DNA of 64,000 nt from Caballeronia peredens. Lineage in GTDB: Bacteria > Pseudomonadota > Gammaproteobacteria > Burkholderiales > Burkholderiaceae. Numbering within the stretch: the first letter of the stretch is position 1; every line of letters starts with the position of its first letter. Positions 56,798-64,000 of this stretch are shown in pieces. The stretch is from the NCBI GenBank assembly GCA_001544595.2, contig FCOH02000005.1:186001-250000 (forward strand), given 5' to 3'. The position numbers and the translations under genes were made by a program. Below the pieces are notes generated by a model. That model did not search any database, was not told the origin of the DNA, and saw only the letters and a list, made by a program, of their open reading frames with translations.

Positions 56798-57664
56798 ATG
56801 GCGGCATTCAAACCGCGCCGTAACCGGGCGAACGCGACTACCCCGCGCGCGTTCCGCCGCAACAAGGCCGCGCAGGACGTCGGCGCCGTGGAAACGCGGC
56901 GCGCGAAGCGGCAGCAATTCCTGAGAAAGCGCGGCATCTATCTGCTGCCGAATGCCTTCACGACCGCCGCGCTGTTCTGCGGCTTCTTCGCTGTCGTCCA
57001 GGCGATGAACGTGCGTTTCGAGATCGCGGCCATCGCCATTTTCGTCGCGATGGTGCTCGACGGCATGGACGGCCGCGTCGCGCGCATGACGCACACGCAG
57101 AGCGCGTTCGGCGAACAGTTCGACAGTCTTTCCGACATGGTGTCGTTCGGCGTCGCGCCGGCGCTCGTGATGTACGAATGGGTGCTGAAGGACCTCGGCC
57201 GCTGGGGCTGGCTCGCGGCGTTCGTCTATTGCTCGGGCGCGGCGCTGCGGCTCGCGCGCTTCAACACGAACGTCGGCGTGGTCGACAAGCGCTATTTCCA
57301 GGGCTTGCCGTCGCCGGCCGCGGCGGCGCTGATCGCGGGATTCGTCTGGCTCGCGACCGACAACCGCGTGCCGCTCAAGCTCGTCTGGCTACCGTGGGTC
57401 GCGTTCGCTCTGACAATCTACGCCGGCGTGACGATGGTATCGAATGCACCGTTCTACAGCGGCAAGGCGCTGGACGTGCGCTATCGCGTGCCGTTCGCGG
57501 GCGTGCTGCTGATCGTGGTGGCGTTCGTGCTGGTGTCGTCGGATCCGCCGGTGATGCTGTTCTGCCTGTTCGTGCTGTACGGTTTCTCGGGCTATTTCTG
57601 GTGGGCCTATATGGCGATGCGCGGCAGGCCGAATCCGGCGCGCAGTTCGCAGCGGGATCATTGA
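56798..57664 (+). CDS. pssA: CDP-diacylglycerol--serine O-phosphatidyltransferase
   Basis: Membrane CDP-alcohol phosphatidyltransferase of 288 residues supplying phosphatidylserine to Psd. The complete catalytic signature DG-x2-AR-x8-G-x3-D-x3-D lies at about 91-113 (DGRVAR, then FGEQFDSLSD). A basic N-terminal extension of about 45 residues precedes the first helix. The ribosome site GGAGG precedes ATG 56798. Operon with psd. Confidence 0.95.
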   Translation: MAAFKPRRNRANATTPRAFRRNKAAQDVGAVETRRAKRQQFLRKRGIYLLPNAFTTAALFCGFFAVVQAMNVRFEIAAIAIFVAMVLDGMDGRVARMTHTQSAFGEQFDSLSDMVSFGVAPALVMYEWVLKDLGRWGWLAAFVYCSGAALRLARFNTNVGVVDKRYFQGLPSPAAAALIAGFVWLATDNRVPLKLVWLPWVAFALTIYAGVTMVSNAPFYSGKALDVRYRVPFAGVLLIVVAFVLVSSDPPVMLFCLFVLYGFSGYFWWAYMAMRGRPNPARSSQRDH

Positions 57665-57668
57665 GACC

Positions 57669-58178
57669 GTGTTCATCGTGTTTTCCGGACTGCCGGGCGC
57701 CGGAAAGAGCAGCATCGCCGTGCAGCTGGCGGCGCGGCTCAACGCGGTCTACCTGCGCATCGATTCGATCGAGCAGGGCATTCGCGATGCCGGCGTGCTC
57801 GCAGCCGGCGGCGATATCGGGCCCGCGGGATATTTAGCGGCGTACCGGCTCGCGGCCGACAATCTTCGCCTGGGCCTGACCGTCGTCGCCGATTCCGTGA
57901 ATCCGCTGAAGATCACGCGCGACGCTTTTCAGGCGGTCGCGCGCGAGGCGGGCGTGGGCATCGTCGAGACTGAAATCGTGTGCTCGGATGCGGCACTGCA
58001 TCGGCGCCGCGTGGAAACGCGCCGCTCGACCGTCGATGGCCTGAAACTGCCCACGTGGGAGCAGGTCGAGAAACGGGATTACGAGGCGTGGGATCGACAG
58101 CCGTTTCGGCTGGACACGGCGGTTCTGTCGGCCGAGGAATGCGTCGACGCGTTGATCGCGGAACTTCAGCAACCATGA
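57669..58178 (+). CDS. Small P-loop kinase (AAA/zeta-toxin-like fold)
   Basis: ATP-binding protein of 169 residues. Walker A GLPGAGKSS is at 7-15, and a lid-like region RRRVETRRST is near 111-120. It resembles the small kinase/chloramphenicol-phosphotransferase group of P-loop proteins. The start is GTG 57669, 4 bp after the pssA stop, so it rides on the psd-pssA operon. The substrate is unknown. Confidence 0.83.
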   Translation: MFIVFSGLPGAGKSSIAVQLAARLNAVYLRIDSIEQGIRDAGVLAAGGDIGPAGYLAAYRLAADNLRLGLTVVADSVNPLKITRDAFQAVAREAGVGIVETEIVCSDAALHRRRVETRRSTVDGLKLPTWEQVEKRDYEAWDRQPFRLDTAVLSAEECVDALIAELQQP

Positions 58179-58217
58179 AAAAAAGGCGAGGGACCTGACG
58201 GTCCATCGCCTTTTTTT
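58178..58217. terminator. Bidirectional intrinsic terminator
   Basis: A run of seven A, the stem GGCGA/TCGCC extended by GGACC/GGTCC after one mismatch, a 4-base loop, and a run of seven T. It ends both the kinase gene and the convergent glycine-zipper gene. Confidence 0.92.
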
Positions 58218-58239
58218 GCGCCGACCTGCAGCGATTCGA

Positions 58240-59034
58240 TCAACCCGCGACGAGCGTGCCGTTCGAAATATGGACGCGCTGGCCTTGTGAGAAGGGCGGC
58301 GGATTCTTGTACGTGAAATAGCGCGTCTTGCCGTTTTCCATCCGCACACGCACCGAATAATCGGTTTCGCTGCGCAGATGTTTCTCGACCGAGTTGCCGG
58401 CCAGACCGCCGCCGAGCGCGCCGAGCAGCGTCATTGCGGTACGGCCGCCGCCGCTCCCGAACTGATTGCCGACGACACCGCCCGCCACCGCGCCGCCGAC
58501 CGCGCCGATGCCCGTCCCATGACCTTCCTGCTTGACGGCCGAAATTGCCTCGACCGTGCCGCACGTCGAGCAATAGGACTGATGCTGCGGCGGTTGCTGC
58601 ACATAGGACGGTTGCGCAGGCTGCGGTTGCGCGGGAGCTTGTTGCGCCTGCTGCTGGGCAGCCTGCTGGGCGGCTTGTTGCTGAGCGGCCTGCTGCTGTG
58701 CTGCTTGCTCTTGAGCGGCCTGTTGCTGAGCCGCTTGCTGCTGAGCTGCCTGTTGCTGGGCCGCTTGCTGCGCCGCCGCCGATTGCTGCGCGGGGCTCGG
58801 TGCGGCGGAGTCGACGACCGGCTGCTGCGCCACCGCCGCGGACTGCGTCTGCGGGCTCTGCGCGCCATTGCTCGACGCCTTCGGGAAGAGTCCTGTCATC
58901 GCCGCGGTGGCGACGAGACTCGCGACGATCACCGCGCCCGCCGCCGTGGCGACGAGCGGATGCAGGCGCCGCTGCTGCGGCTGGGCGTCGCCGGAAGAGG
59001 GCGACGTGCTGAGTTTGTTGGTCCCGTTATCCAT
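58240..59034 (-). CDS. Glycine-zipper 2TM envelope protein with Q/A repeat
   Basis: Protein of 264 residues with one N-terminal membrane helix (about 28-50), a long Gln/Ala-rich repeat (88-133), a Pro/Gln segment, a CSTCGTVEAI motif (155-164) and a C-terminal Gly-zipper region (GIGAVGGAVAGGVVGNQFG and LLGALGGGLAGN, about 176-214) followed by a small beta domain. This is the 17-kDa-antigen/SlyB-type architecture. Probably an inner-membrane-anchored periplasmic protein. The repeat suggests a flexible, length-variable spacer. Confidence 0.87.
   Translation of the reverse strand: MDNGTNKLSTSPSSGDAQPQQRRLHPLVATAAGAVIVASLVATAAMTGLFPKASSNGAQSPQTQSAAVAQQPVVDSAAPSPAQQSAAAQQAAQQQAAQQQAAQQQAAQEQAAQQQAAQQQAAQQAAQQQAQQAPAQPQPAQPSYVQQPPQHQSYCSTCGTVEAISAVKQEGHGTGIGAVGGAVAGGVVGNQFGSGGGRTAMTLLGALGGGLAGNSVEKHLRSETDYSVRVRMENGKTRYFTYKNPPPFSQGQRVHISNGTLVAG
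58636..58773. repeat. Gln/Ala-coding tandem repeat
   Basis: About nine imperfect copies of a 15-base unit encoding the five-residue block QQQAA inside the glycine-zipper gene (residues 88-133). Unit sequence varies at wobble positions and one unit carries Glu, so it is not perfectly slippage-prone, but copy number may differ between strains. Confidence 0.75.
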
Positions 59035-59244
59035 TTCTGAATCTCCTTCCGAGGCGAAGAGTCTCTGCCGACTGCTGTCACGGATCTATTTTCGGGGAAA
59101 CCCGGATTTTCTGCTTTTTCCGGTTGTAACAATTTCGCGGTGCGGTACGTGTTCAGGAAAAGCACGACCGATGCCAAGCGCGAAAACCGGCGTCGCCACG
59201 ATGCACGGGCCCGACGAGCCTTGAAACTTTTACCAGCGGTTACA

Positions 59245-59274
59245 ACAAAAAGCGCGCCTCGGAGGGCGCGCTTT
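59245..59274 (-). terminator. Terminator of lysS
   Basis: AAAGCGCGCC pairs with GGCGCGCTTT around a 5-base loop; on the minus strand it is followed by TTTTT, just beyond the lysS stop. Confidence 0.8.
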
Positions 59275-59299
59275 CGAATGCCGGGTGAATCCGGGAGAC

Positions 59300-60826
59300 T
59301 CAGTCTTCCCGACGCAGATGCGGGAACAGAATCACGTCGCGGATGCTCGGGCTGTCGGTCAGCAGCATCACCAGCCGGTCGACGCCGATGCCGCAACCGC
59401 CCGTCGGCGGCATGCCGTATTCGAGTGCGCGGATGTAGTCGGCGTCGAAATACATTGCTTCTTCGTCGCCGGCGTCTTTCTGGTCGACCTGCTTCTGGAA
59501 GCGCGCGGCCTGATCTTCCGGATCGTTCAGTTCCGAGAAGCCGTTCGCGATCTCGCGGCCGGTGATGAACAGCTCGAAACGTTCGGTGATGCCGGCCACG
59601 GAATCCGACGCGCGCGCGAGCGGCGACACTTCGACCGGATAATCGACGATATACGTCGGTTCCCACAGTTGCGACTCGGCGGTTTCTTCAAACAGCGCGA
59701 GTTGCAGCGAACCGACCCCGGCGTTGAGAAACGCGGGCTGCGTCGTATCGACGCCGAACTTCTTCAGTTCGGTGCGCAGGAACGCGCCGTCCGACAACTG
59801 CGCGTCCGTGTATTGCGGCGCGTATTTCTGGATCGCCTGATTGATCGTCAGACGATGGAACGGCTTGCTCAGGTCGAGTTCGCGGCCCTGATACGTGATG
59901 GTCGCGGTGCCGAGCGCATCGATCGCGGCCTGGCGGATCAGCGCTTCGGTGAAGTCCATCAGCCAGCGGTAATCGGTGTACGCGGCGTAGAACTCCATCA
60001 TCGTGAATTCCGGGTTGTGACGCGGCGACACGCCTTCGTTCCGGAAATTACGATTGATCTCGAACACGCGCTCGAAGCCGCCGACGATCAGCCGCTTCAG
60101 ATACAGCTCCGGCGCGATGCGCAGGAACATCTGCATGTCGAGCGCGTTGTGATGCGTGACGAAAGGCTTGGCCGCGGCGCCGCCCGGAATCGGGTGCAGC
60201 ATCGGCGTCTCGACTTCCATGAAGTTCGCCTGCGCCATGAAGTTGCGGATCGACGTGACGGCCTTGGTGCGCGCCATGAAGGTCTTGCGCGATTCCGGCG
60301 TCACGATCAGATCGACGTAGCGCTGGCGATAGCGCATTTCCTGGTCGGCGAGACCGTGGAACTTGTCCGGCAGCGGGCGCAGCGCCTTCGACAGCAGACG
60401 CAGCTCCGTGCAGCGCACCGACAGTTCGCCCTTGTTCGTGCGGAACAGCACGCCCTTCGCCGCGACGATATCGCCGAGGTCCCACTTCTTGAACGCGTCG
60501 TAGGTTTCAGCGCCGACGTCGGCGGGCGTGATGAAGAACTGGATCTGGCCGCTGCCGTCCTGAACCGTCGCGAAGCTGGCCTTGCCCATCACGCGCTTCA
60601 GCATCATGCGGCCGGCGAGCGCGACGGGCAGGGGATTCGCTTCGAGCGCGTCTTTGTCGGTTTCGGCGTAGTCGGCCTGGAGCGCCGCGGCCTGATGCGT
60701 CGGGCGGAAGTCGTTCGGATAGGCGACGCCTTGCTCGCGCAGCGCACGCAGCTTGTCGCGGCGCTCGGCCATGATCTGGTTTTCTTCCAGTTCGGGAGCG
60801 GCGCCCGGTTGAGTCGGTTCGGTCAT
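59300..60826 (-). CDS. lysS: Lysyl-tRNA synthetase, class II
   Basis: Charges tRNA-Lys; 508 residues. An N-terminal OB-fold tRNA-binding domain (about 60-170) is followed by the class II catalytic core with motif 2 [23 protein letters not shown] and motif 3 [13 protein letters not shown]. It lies 88 bp after prfB on the same strand, the lysS-prfB arrangement also seen in other proteobacteria. Confidence 0.97.
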   Translation of the reverse strand: MTEPTQPGAAPELEENQIMAERRDKLRALREQGVAYPNDFRPTHQAAALQADYAETDKDALEANPLPVALAGRMMLKRVMGKASFATVQDGSGQIQFFITPADVGAETYDAFKKWDLGDIVAAKGVLFRTNKGELSVRCTELRLLSKALRPLPDKFHGLADQEMRYRQRYVDLIVTPESRKTFMARTKAVTSIRNFMAQANFMEVETPMLHPIPGGAAAKPFVTHHNALDMQMFLRIAPELYLKRLIVGGFERVFEINRNFRNEGVSPRHNPEFTMMEFYAAYTDYRWLMDFTEALIRQAAIDALGTATITYQGRELDLSKPFHRLTINQAIQKYAPQYTDAQLSDGAFLRTELKKFGVDTTQPAFLNAGVGSLQLALFEETAESQLWEPTYIVDYPVEVSPLARASDSVAGITERFELFITGREIANGFSELNDPEDQAARFQKQVDQKDAGDEEAMYFDADYIRALEYGMPPTGGCGIGVDRLVMLLTDSPSIRDVILFPHLRRED

Positions 60827-60914
60827 GATGATTCTTGGCTTTGAATGCGGCGAATGCGCGGCGGAATGAAACGAAAGCGCGGATATCGTCGATCGATATC
60901 CGCGCCGGAAAGAC

Positions 60915-62019
60915 TCAAACGCCCTGTTTCAGACTCGCGCTGATGAAATCGTCGAGGTCGCCGTCGAGCACGGCGCGCGTGTTGCTCATTTCCACACTGG
61001 TGCGCAGATCCTTCACGCGGCTCTGATCGAGCACGTAGGAGCGGATCTGATGGCCCCAGCCCACATCGGTCTTGCTCGATTCGAGTTTGTCCTGTTCGGC
61101 CTGGCGCTTGCGCATCTCGAATTCGTAGAGCCGCGCCTTCAGCATCGCCATGGCTTCCGCGCGGTTGCGGTGCTGCGAGCGGTCGTTCTGGCACTGCACG
61201 ACGATGCCGGTCGGAATATGCGTGAGACGCACGGCCGAATCGGTCTTGTTGATGTGCTGGCCGCCCGCGCCCGATGCGCGATAGGTGTCCGTGCGGATAT
61301 CGGTGGGATTGACCTCGATTTCGATCGAATCGTCGATTTCCGGATACACGAACACCGACGAAAACGACGTATGCCGCCCGCCCGACGAATCGAACGGCGA
61401 CTTGCGCACGAGCCGGTGAATGCCGGTTTCGGTGCGCAAATAGCCGTACGCATATTCGCCTTCGACCTTGATGGTCGCGCTCTTGATGCCGGCGACGTCG
61501 CCTTCCGATTCTTCCAGCACTTCGGTCTTGAAGCCCTTGCGCTCGCAGTAGCGCAGGTACTGACGCAGCAGCATCGAGGCCCAGTCGCACGCTTCGGTGC
61601 CGCCCGCGCCCGCCTGGATGTCGATGAAGCAGTTGTTCGGGTCGGCCGGATTCGAGAACATCCGGCGGAATTCCATGTCCTCGACGCGCGCGCGCAGTGC
61701 GTCGGCGTCGGTTTCGCAGGCGACGAGCGTGTCTTCGTCTTCTTCCTCGTGCGCCATCTCGAAGAGATCGCTGGCGTCGCGCAGATCGTTGTCGAGCGCG
61801 GTGAGCGTCGACACTACGCCGTCGAGCAGCTTCTTTTCACGACCGAGCGCCTGGGCGTTCTTCGAGTCGTTCCAGACGTTGGGGTCTTCGAGTTCCTTGT
61901 TGACTTCGGAGAGACGCGCGGACTTGGCGTCGTAGTCAAAGATACCCCCGTAGCTCGCCCGCGCGACGGCGCAGGTCGGCCAGAAGGCTTTCGATCGCGT
62001 TGAGACGTTCCGCTTCCAT
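60915..62019 (-). CDS. prfB: Peptide chain release factor 2 (programmed +1 frameshift)
   Basis: Recognises UGA and UAA stop codons and releases the peptide. The gene is split between two frames: ATG 62019 opens a 26-codon frame ending at TGA 61938-61936 in the context GGGGGT-ATC-TTT-GAC, read as CTT TGA C. A +1 shift there continues into the long frame ([12 protein letters not shown]...). The internal Shine-Dalgarno-like GGGGG and CUU-UGA-C slippery site match the autoregulatory site of E. coli prfB. The RF2 motifs SPF ([11 protein letters not shown]) and GGQ ([11 protein letters not shown]) are intact. Total length is 367 residues. Confidence 0.96.
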
Positions 62020-62188
62020 TGTCGATCTTCGGCTTCGTAAAAAGGTGCAATTATAGCCGATCAGCAAGCTTGGCCGGACCGTGCCGGTGCACACGCGCCG
62101 CGCGCCGCGGACGCAAACGGCAACGCCGGAAGGCCGCAAGGCGCCTGGCTGAGCGCCGTTTCGCCGGCCGTTTCGGGCCGGGCCGCGT

Positions 62189-63889
62189 TCAGAGCGCGTG
62201 TTCGACGATCATCTGCACCCGCGCGACGCCGTTCCACGAGTCGCTCACCAGCCGGTACGCGACCGTCGCGCGCGGCGGCAACGGATCGACGTGATTGAAC
62301 CAGATCGCGTTGAAGCGCTGGCGGCCGCGCAACAGCGACAGCTTCAGATGCTTCTCCTTCACGAGCGCCTGCGACGCGACTTCGAACTCGCCCGAGAAGG
62401 TCGGCGCGGGGAAGCCCTGGCCCCACACCTCGGCGTCGAGCATCTCGACGAACTGCGGCGTGAAATAGGCGTCTTCCAGTTCGCCATCGGTTTCGATGGT
62501 GCGCGAGAGCGCGTCCGCCGTCAGCCATTCGCGGCCGACCGCCTCGAAAGCGGCGGTGAAGCGCGGAATGTCGGCGGTGGCGAGCGTGAGGCCCGCGGCC
62601 ATCGCGTGTCCGCCGAACTTGTGGATGAGGCCGGGTTCGCGCTTGCTGATCAGATCGACCGCATCGCGCAGATGAAAGCCCGGAATCGAGCGGCCGGAGC
62701 CCTTGCAGAGCGTGCCGCTGTCGTCGGCGTGCGCGAACGTGAACGACGGCCGGTGAAAGCGCTCCTTCAGCCGCCCCGCGACGATGCCGATCACGCCCTG
62801 ATGCCAGCTCGCGTCGTACAGCGTGAGCGTCGCGCGCTCGCCGCAATCGAATGTCTGCAATTCGGCCAGCGCCTGCTGCTGCATGCCGGCTTCGATTTCG
62901 CGGCGCTCGCGGTTCATCGAATCGAGTTGCTGCGCGAGTTCCCACGCGCGGCCGATATCGTCGGTCGTCAGGCATTCGATGCCGAGCGACATGTCCGACA
63001 GGCGTCCCGCCGCGTTCAGGCGCGGGCCGAGCGCGAAACCGAGATCGAATCCCGACGCGGCGCGCGCATCGCGCCCGGCGGCGCGGAACAGGGCGGCGAT
63101 GCCCGGCTGCATGCGCCCGGAGCGAATCCGCTTCAGACCCTGCGCGACCAGAATGCGGTTGTTGCAGTCGAGCTTCACGACATCGGCGACGGTGCCGAGC
63201 GCGACGAGATCGAGCAGGCCGTCCAGGCGCGGTTCGGGCGCGTCTTTGTACGCGCCGCGCTTGCGCAGTTCGGCGCGCAACGCGAGCAGCACATAGAACA
63301 TGACGCCCACGCCCGCGATGCACTTGCTCGGGAACGCGCAGCCCGGCTGGTTCGGATTGACGATCGCGCGCGCGTCGGGCAGTTCGTCGCCGGGCAGATG
63401 ATGGTCGGTCACGAGCACGTCGATGCCGAGCGCGTTGGCGGCCGCGACGCCCTCGACGCTCGCAATGCCGTTATCGACCGTGATCAGCAACTCGGGCAGC
63501 CCGGACTTCGAGCGCGCCGCCAGTTCGACGATTTCCGGTGTGAGCCCGTAGCCGTACTCGAAGCGGTTCGGCACCAGATAGCCGATGTTCGCGCCGAACA
63601 TCCGCAGGCCGCGCACGGCCACGGCGCACGCGGTTGCGCCGTCGCAGTCGTAATCCGCGACGACGAGCATGCGGCGGCCCGCGGCGAGCGCGTCGGCCAG
63701 CACGACGGCGGCATCGTCGCAACCTTTGAGGCCGGCGGGTGCGTGCAGGCGCTTGAATTCGGTTTCGACTTCGTCGGGCGTGGTGACGCCGCGCGACGCG
63801 TACAACCGCGCGATGACGGGATGCAGGCCGTGACGCGTCAGCGCGTCGGCATCGGCGGGAGAGGAGGCGCGGGTGACGATTCGCGTCAT
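62189..63889 (-). CDS. recJ: Single-stranded-DNA-specific exonuclease RecJ
   Basis: 5'-3' exonuclease of 566 residues acting in recombination and repair. DHH-superfamily motifs are present: ADYDCDG (78-84), TVDNGIAS (about 137-144), TDHH (161-164) and the DHHA1 Gly-rich motif FGGHAMAAGLTL (about 420). The start ATG 63889 follows AAGGTACGTCCTGCA. It precedes prfB by about 170 bp on the same strand. Confidence 0.96.
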   Translation of the reverse strand: MTRIVTRASSPADADALTRHGLHPVIARLYASRGVTTPDEVETEFKRLHAPAGLKGCDDAAVVLADALAAGRRMLVVADYDCDGATACAVAVRGLRMFGANIGYLVPNRFEYGYGLTPEIVELAARSKSGLPELLITVDNGIASVEGVAAANALGIDVLVTDHHLPGDELPDARAIVNPNQPGCAFPSKCIAGVGVMFYVLLALRAELRKRGAYKDAPEPRLDGLLDLVALGTVADVVKLDCNNRILVAQGLKRIRSGRMQPGIAALFRAAGRDARAASGFDLGFALGPRLNAAGRLSDMSLGIECLTTDDIGRAWELAQQLDSMNRERREIEAGMQQQALAELQTFDCGERATLTLYDASWHQGVIGIVAGRLKERFHRPSFTFAHADDSGTLCKGSGRSIPGFHLRDAVDLISKREPGLIHKFGGHAMAAGLTLATADIPRFTAAFEAVGREWLTADALSRTIETDGELEDAYFTPQFVEMLDAEVWGQGFPAPTFSGEFEVASQALVKEKHLKLSLLRGRQRFNAIWFNHVDPLPPRATVAYRLVSDSWNGVARVQMIVEHAL

Positions 63890-63902
63890 TGCAGGACGTA
63901 CC

Positions 63903-64000
63903 TTATTCGATGAGGAGCGCCGCGATCGGGCGGCGCCGCCAGAACTTGCGCAGATCGGCGCGCGTGACGCCGAGCGTGACCGAGCCGGTGTCGCCGCAGA
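63903..64000 (-). CDS. C-terminal end of an unidentified gene
   Basis: An open frame enters from the right edge and stops at TAA 63905-63903, giving the last 32 residues (GSVTLGVTRADLRKFWRRRPIAALLIE at the end). It is 13 bp upstream of recJ on the same strand. The fragment is too short to name; a ComEC-like or other membrane-protein tail is possible but unsupported. Confidence 0.5.
   Translation of the reverse strand, partial: CGDTGSVTLGVTRADLRKFWRRRPIAALLIE

Overview
The window looks like part of a main chromosome of a Burkholderiaceae bacterium, most likely Paraburkholderia, Caballeronia or Burkholderia. The evidence is high GC with long antisense open frames, and a family-typical housekeeping set: recJ-prfB-lysS, ilvIHC-psd-pssA, a sigma factor/DUF3619/DUF3106/RDD operon, galU, valS, cioAB-type cydAB and prpE. 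The genus is inferred; no rRNA, tRNA, CRISPR array, insertion sequence or prophage was seen.

Left end (1-10705): a quorum-sensing-controlled biosynthetic cluster. A leftward operon runs from an acyl-homoserine-lactone synthase (luxI type) through a ketosynthase, an FAD oxidoreductase, a membrane fatty-acid desaturase, a Rieske oxygenase, an unknown protein and an MFS exporter to a fatty-acyl-AMP ligase cut by the window edge. A LuxR regulator diverges from it, and a perfect lux-box-like dyad lies upstream of luxI. Ligase, desaturase and ketosynthase together suggest a modified fatty-acyl natural product. No acyl carrier protein is visible.

10.8-21.2 kb: tusA-like gene, galU, valS, uvrD, an MTA/SAH nucleosidase, a two-gene operon of unknown function under a Fur-box promoter, and prpE. 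21.2-24.8 kb: an AT-richer island with three co-directional genes (small membrane protein, secreted protein, exported HExxH metallopeptidase) of unknown joint function. 24.8-34.1 kb: fosmidomycin-resistance exporter, chemoreceptor, small glyoxalase-like-helix protein, HDOD protein, GGDEF-EAL protein and EAL-HDOD protein, a signalling-rich stretch.

34.1-49.8 kb: exported peroxiredoxin; cyanide-insensitive-type quinol oxidase; a guanidine exporter behind a guanidine-II riboswitch; DUF4126 plus FtsX-type permease; truncated globin; AlaX; DUF924; DUF5672; a TetR-LOG-SDR run; and a three-gene set (PlcP-like phosphoesterase, glycosyltransferase, diacylglycerol kinase) behind a good Pho box, which reads as phosphate-starvation membrane-lipid remodelling.

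49.8-64 kb: ECF sigma operon, branched-chain amino-acid genes ilvI-ilvH-ilvC with a strong promoter and an internal terminator-like hairpin, phosphatidylethanolamine synthesis (psd, pssA), a small P-loop kinase, a glycine-zipper envelope protein with a Q/A repeat, lysS, prfB with its programmed +1 frameshift, recJ, and the 3' end of one more gene.
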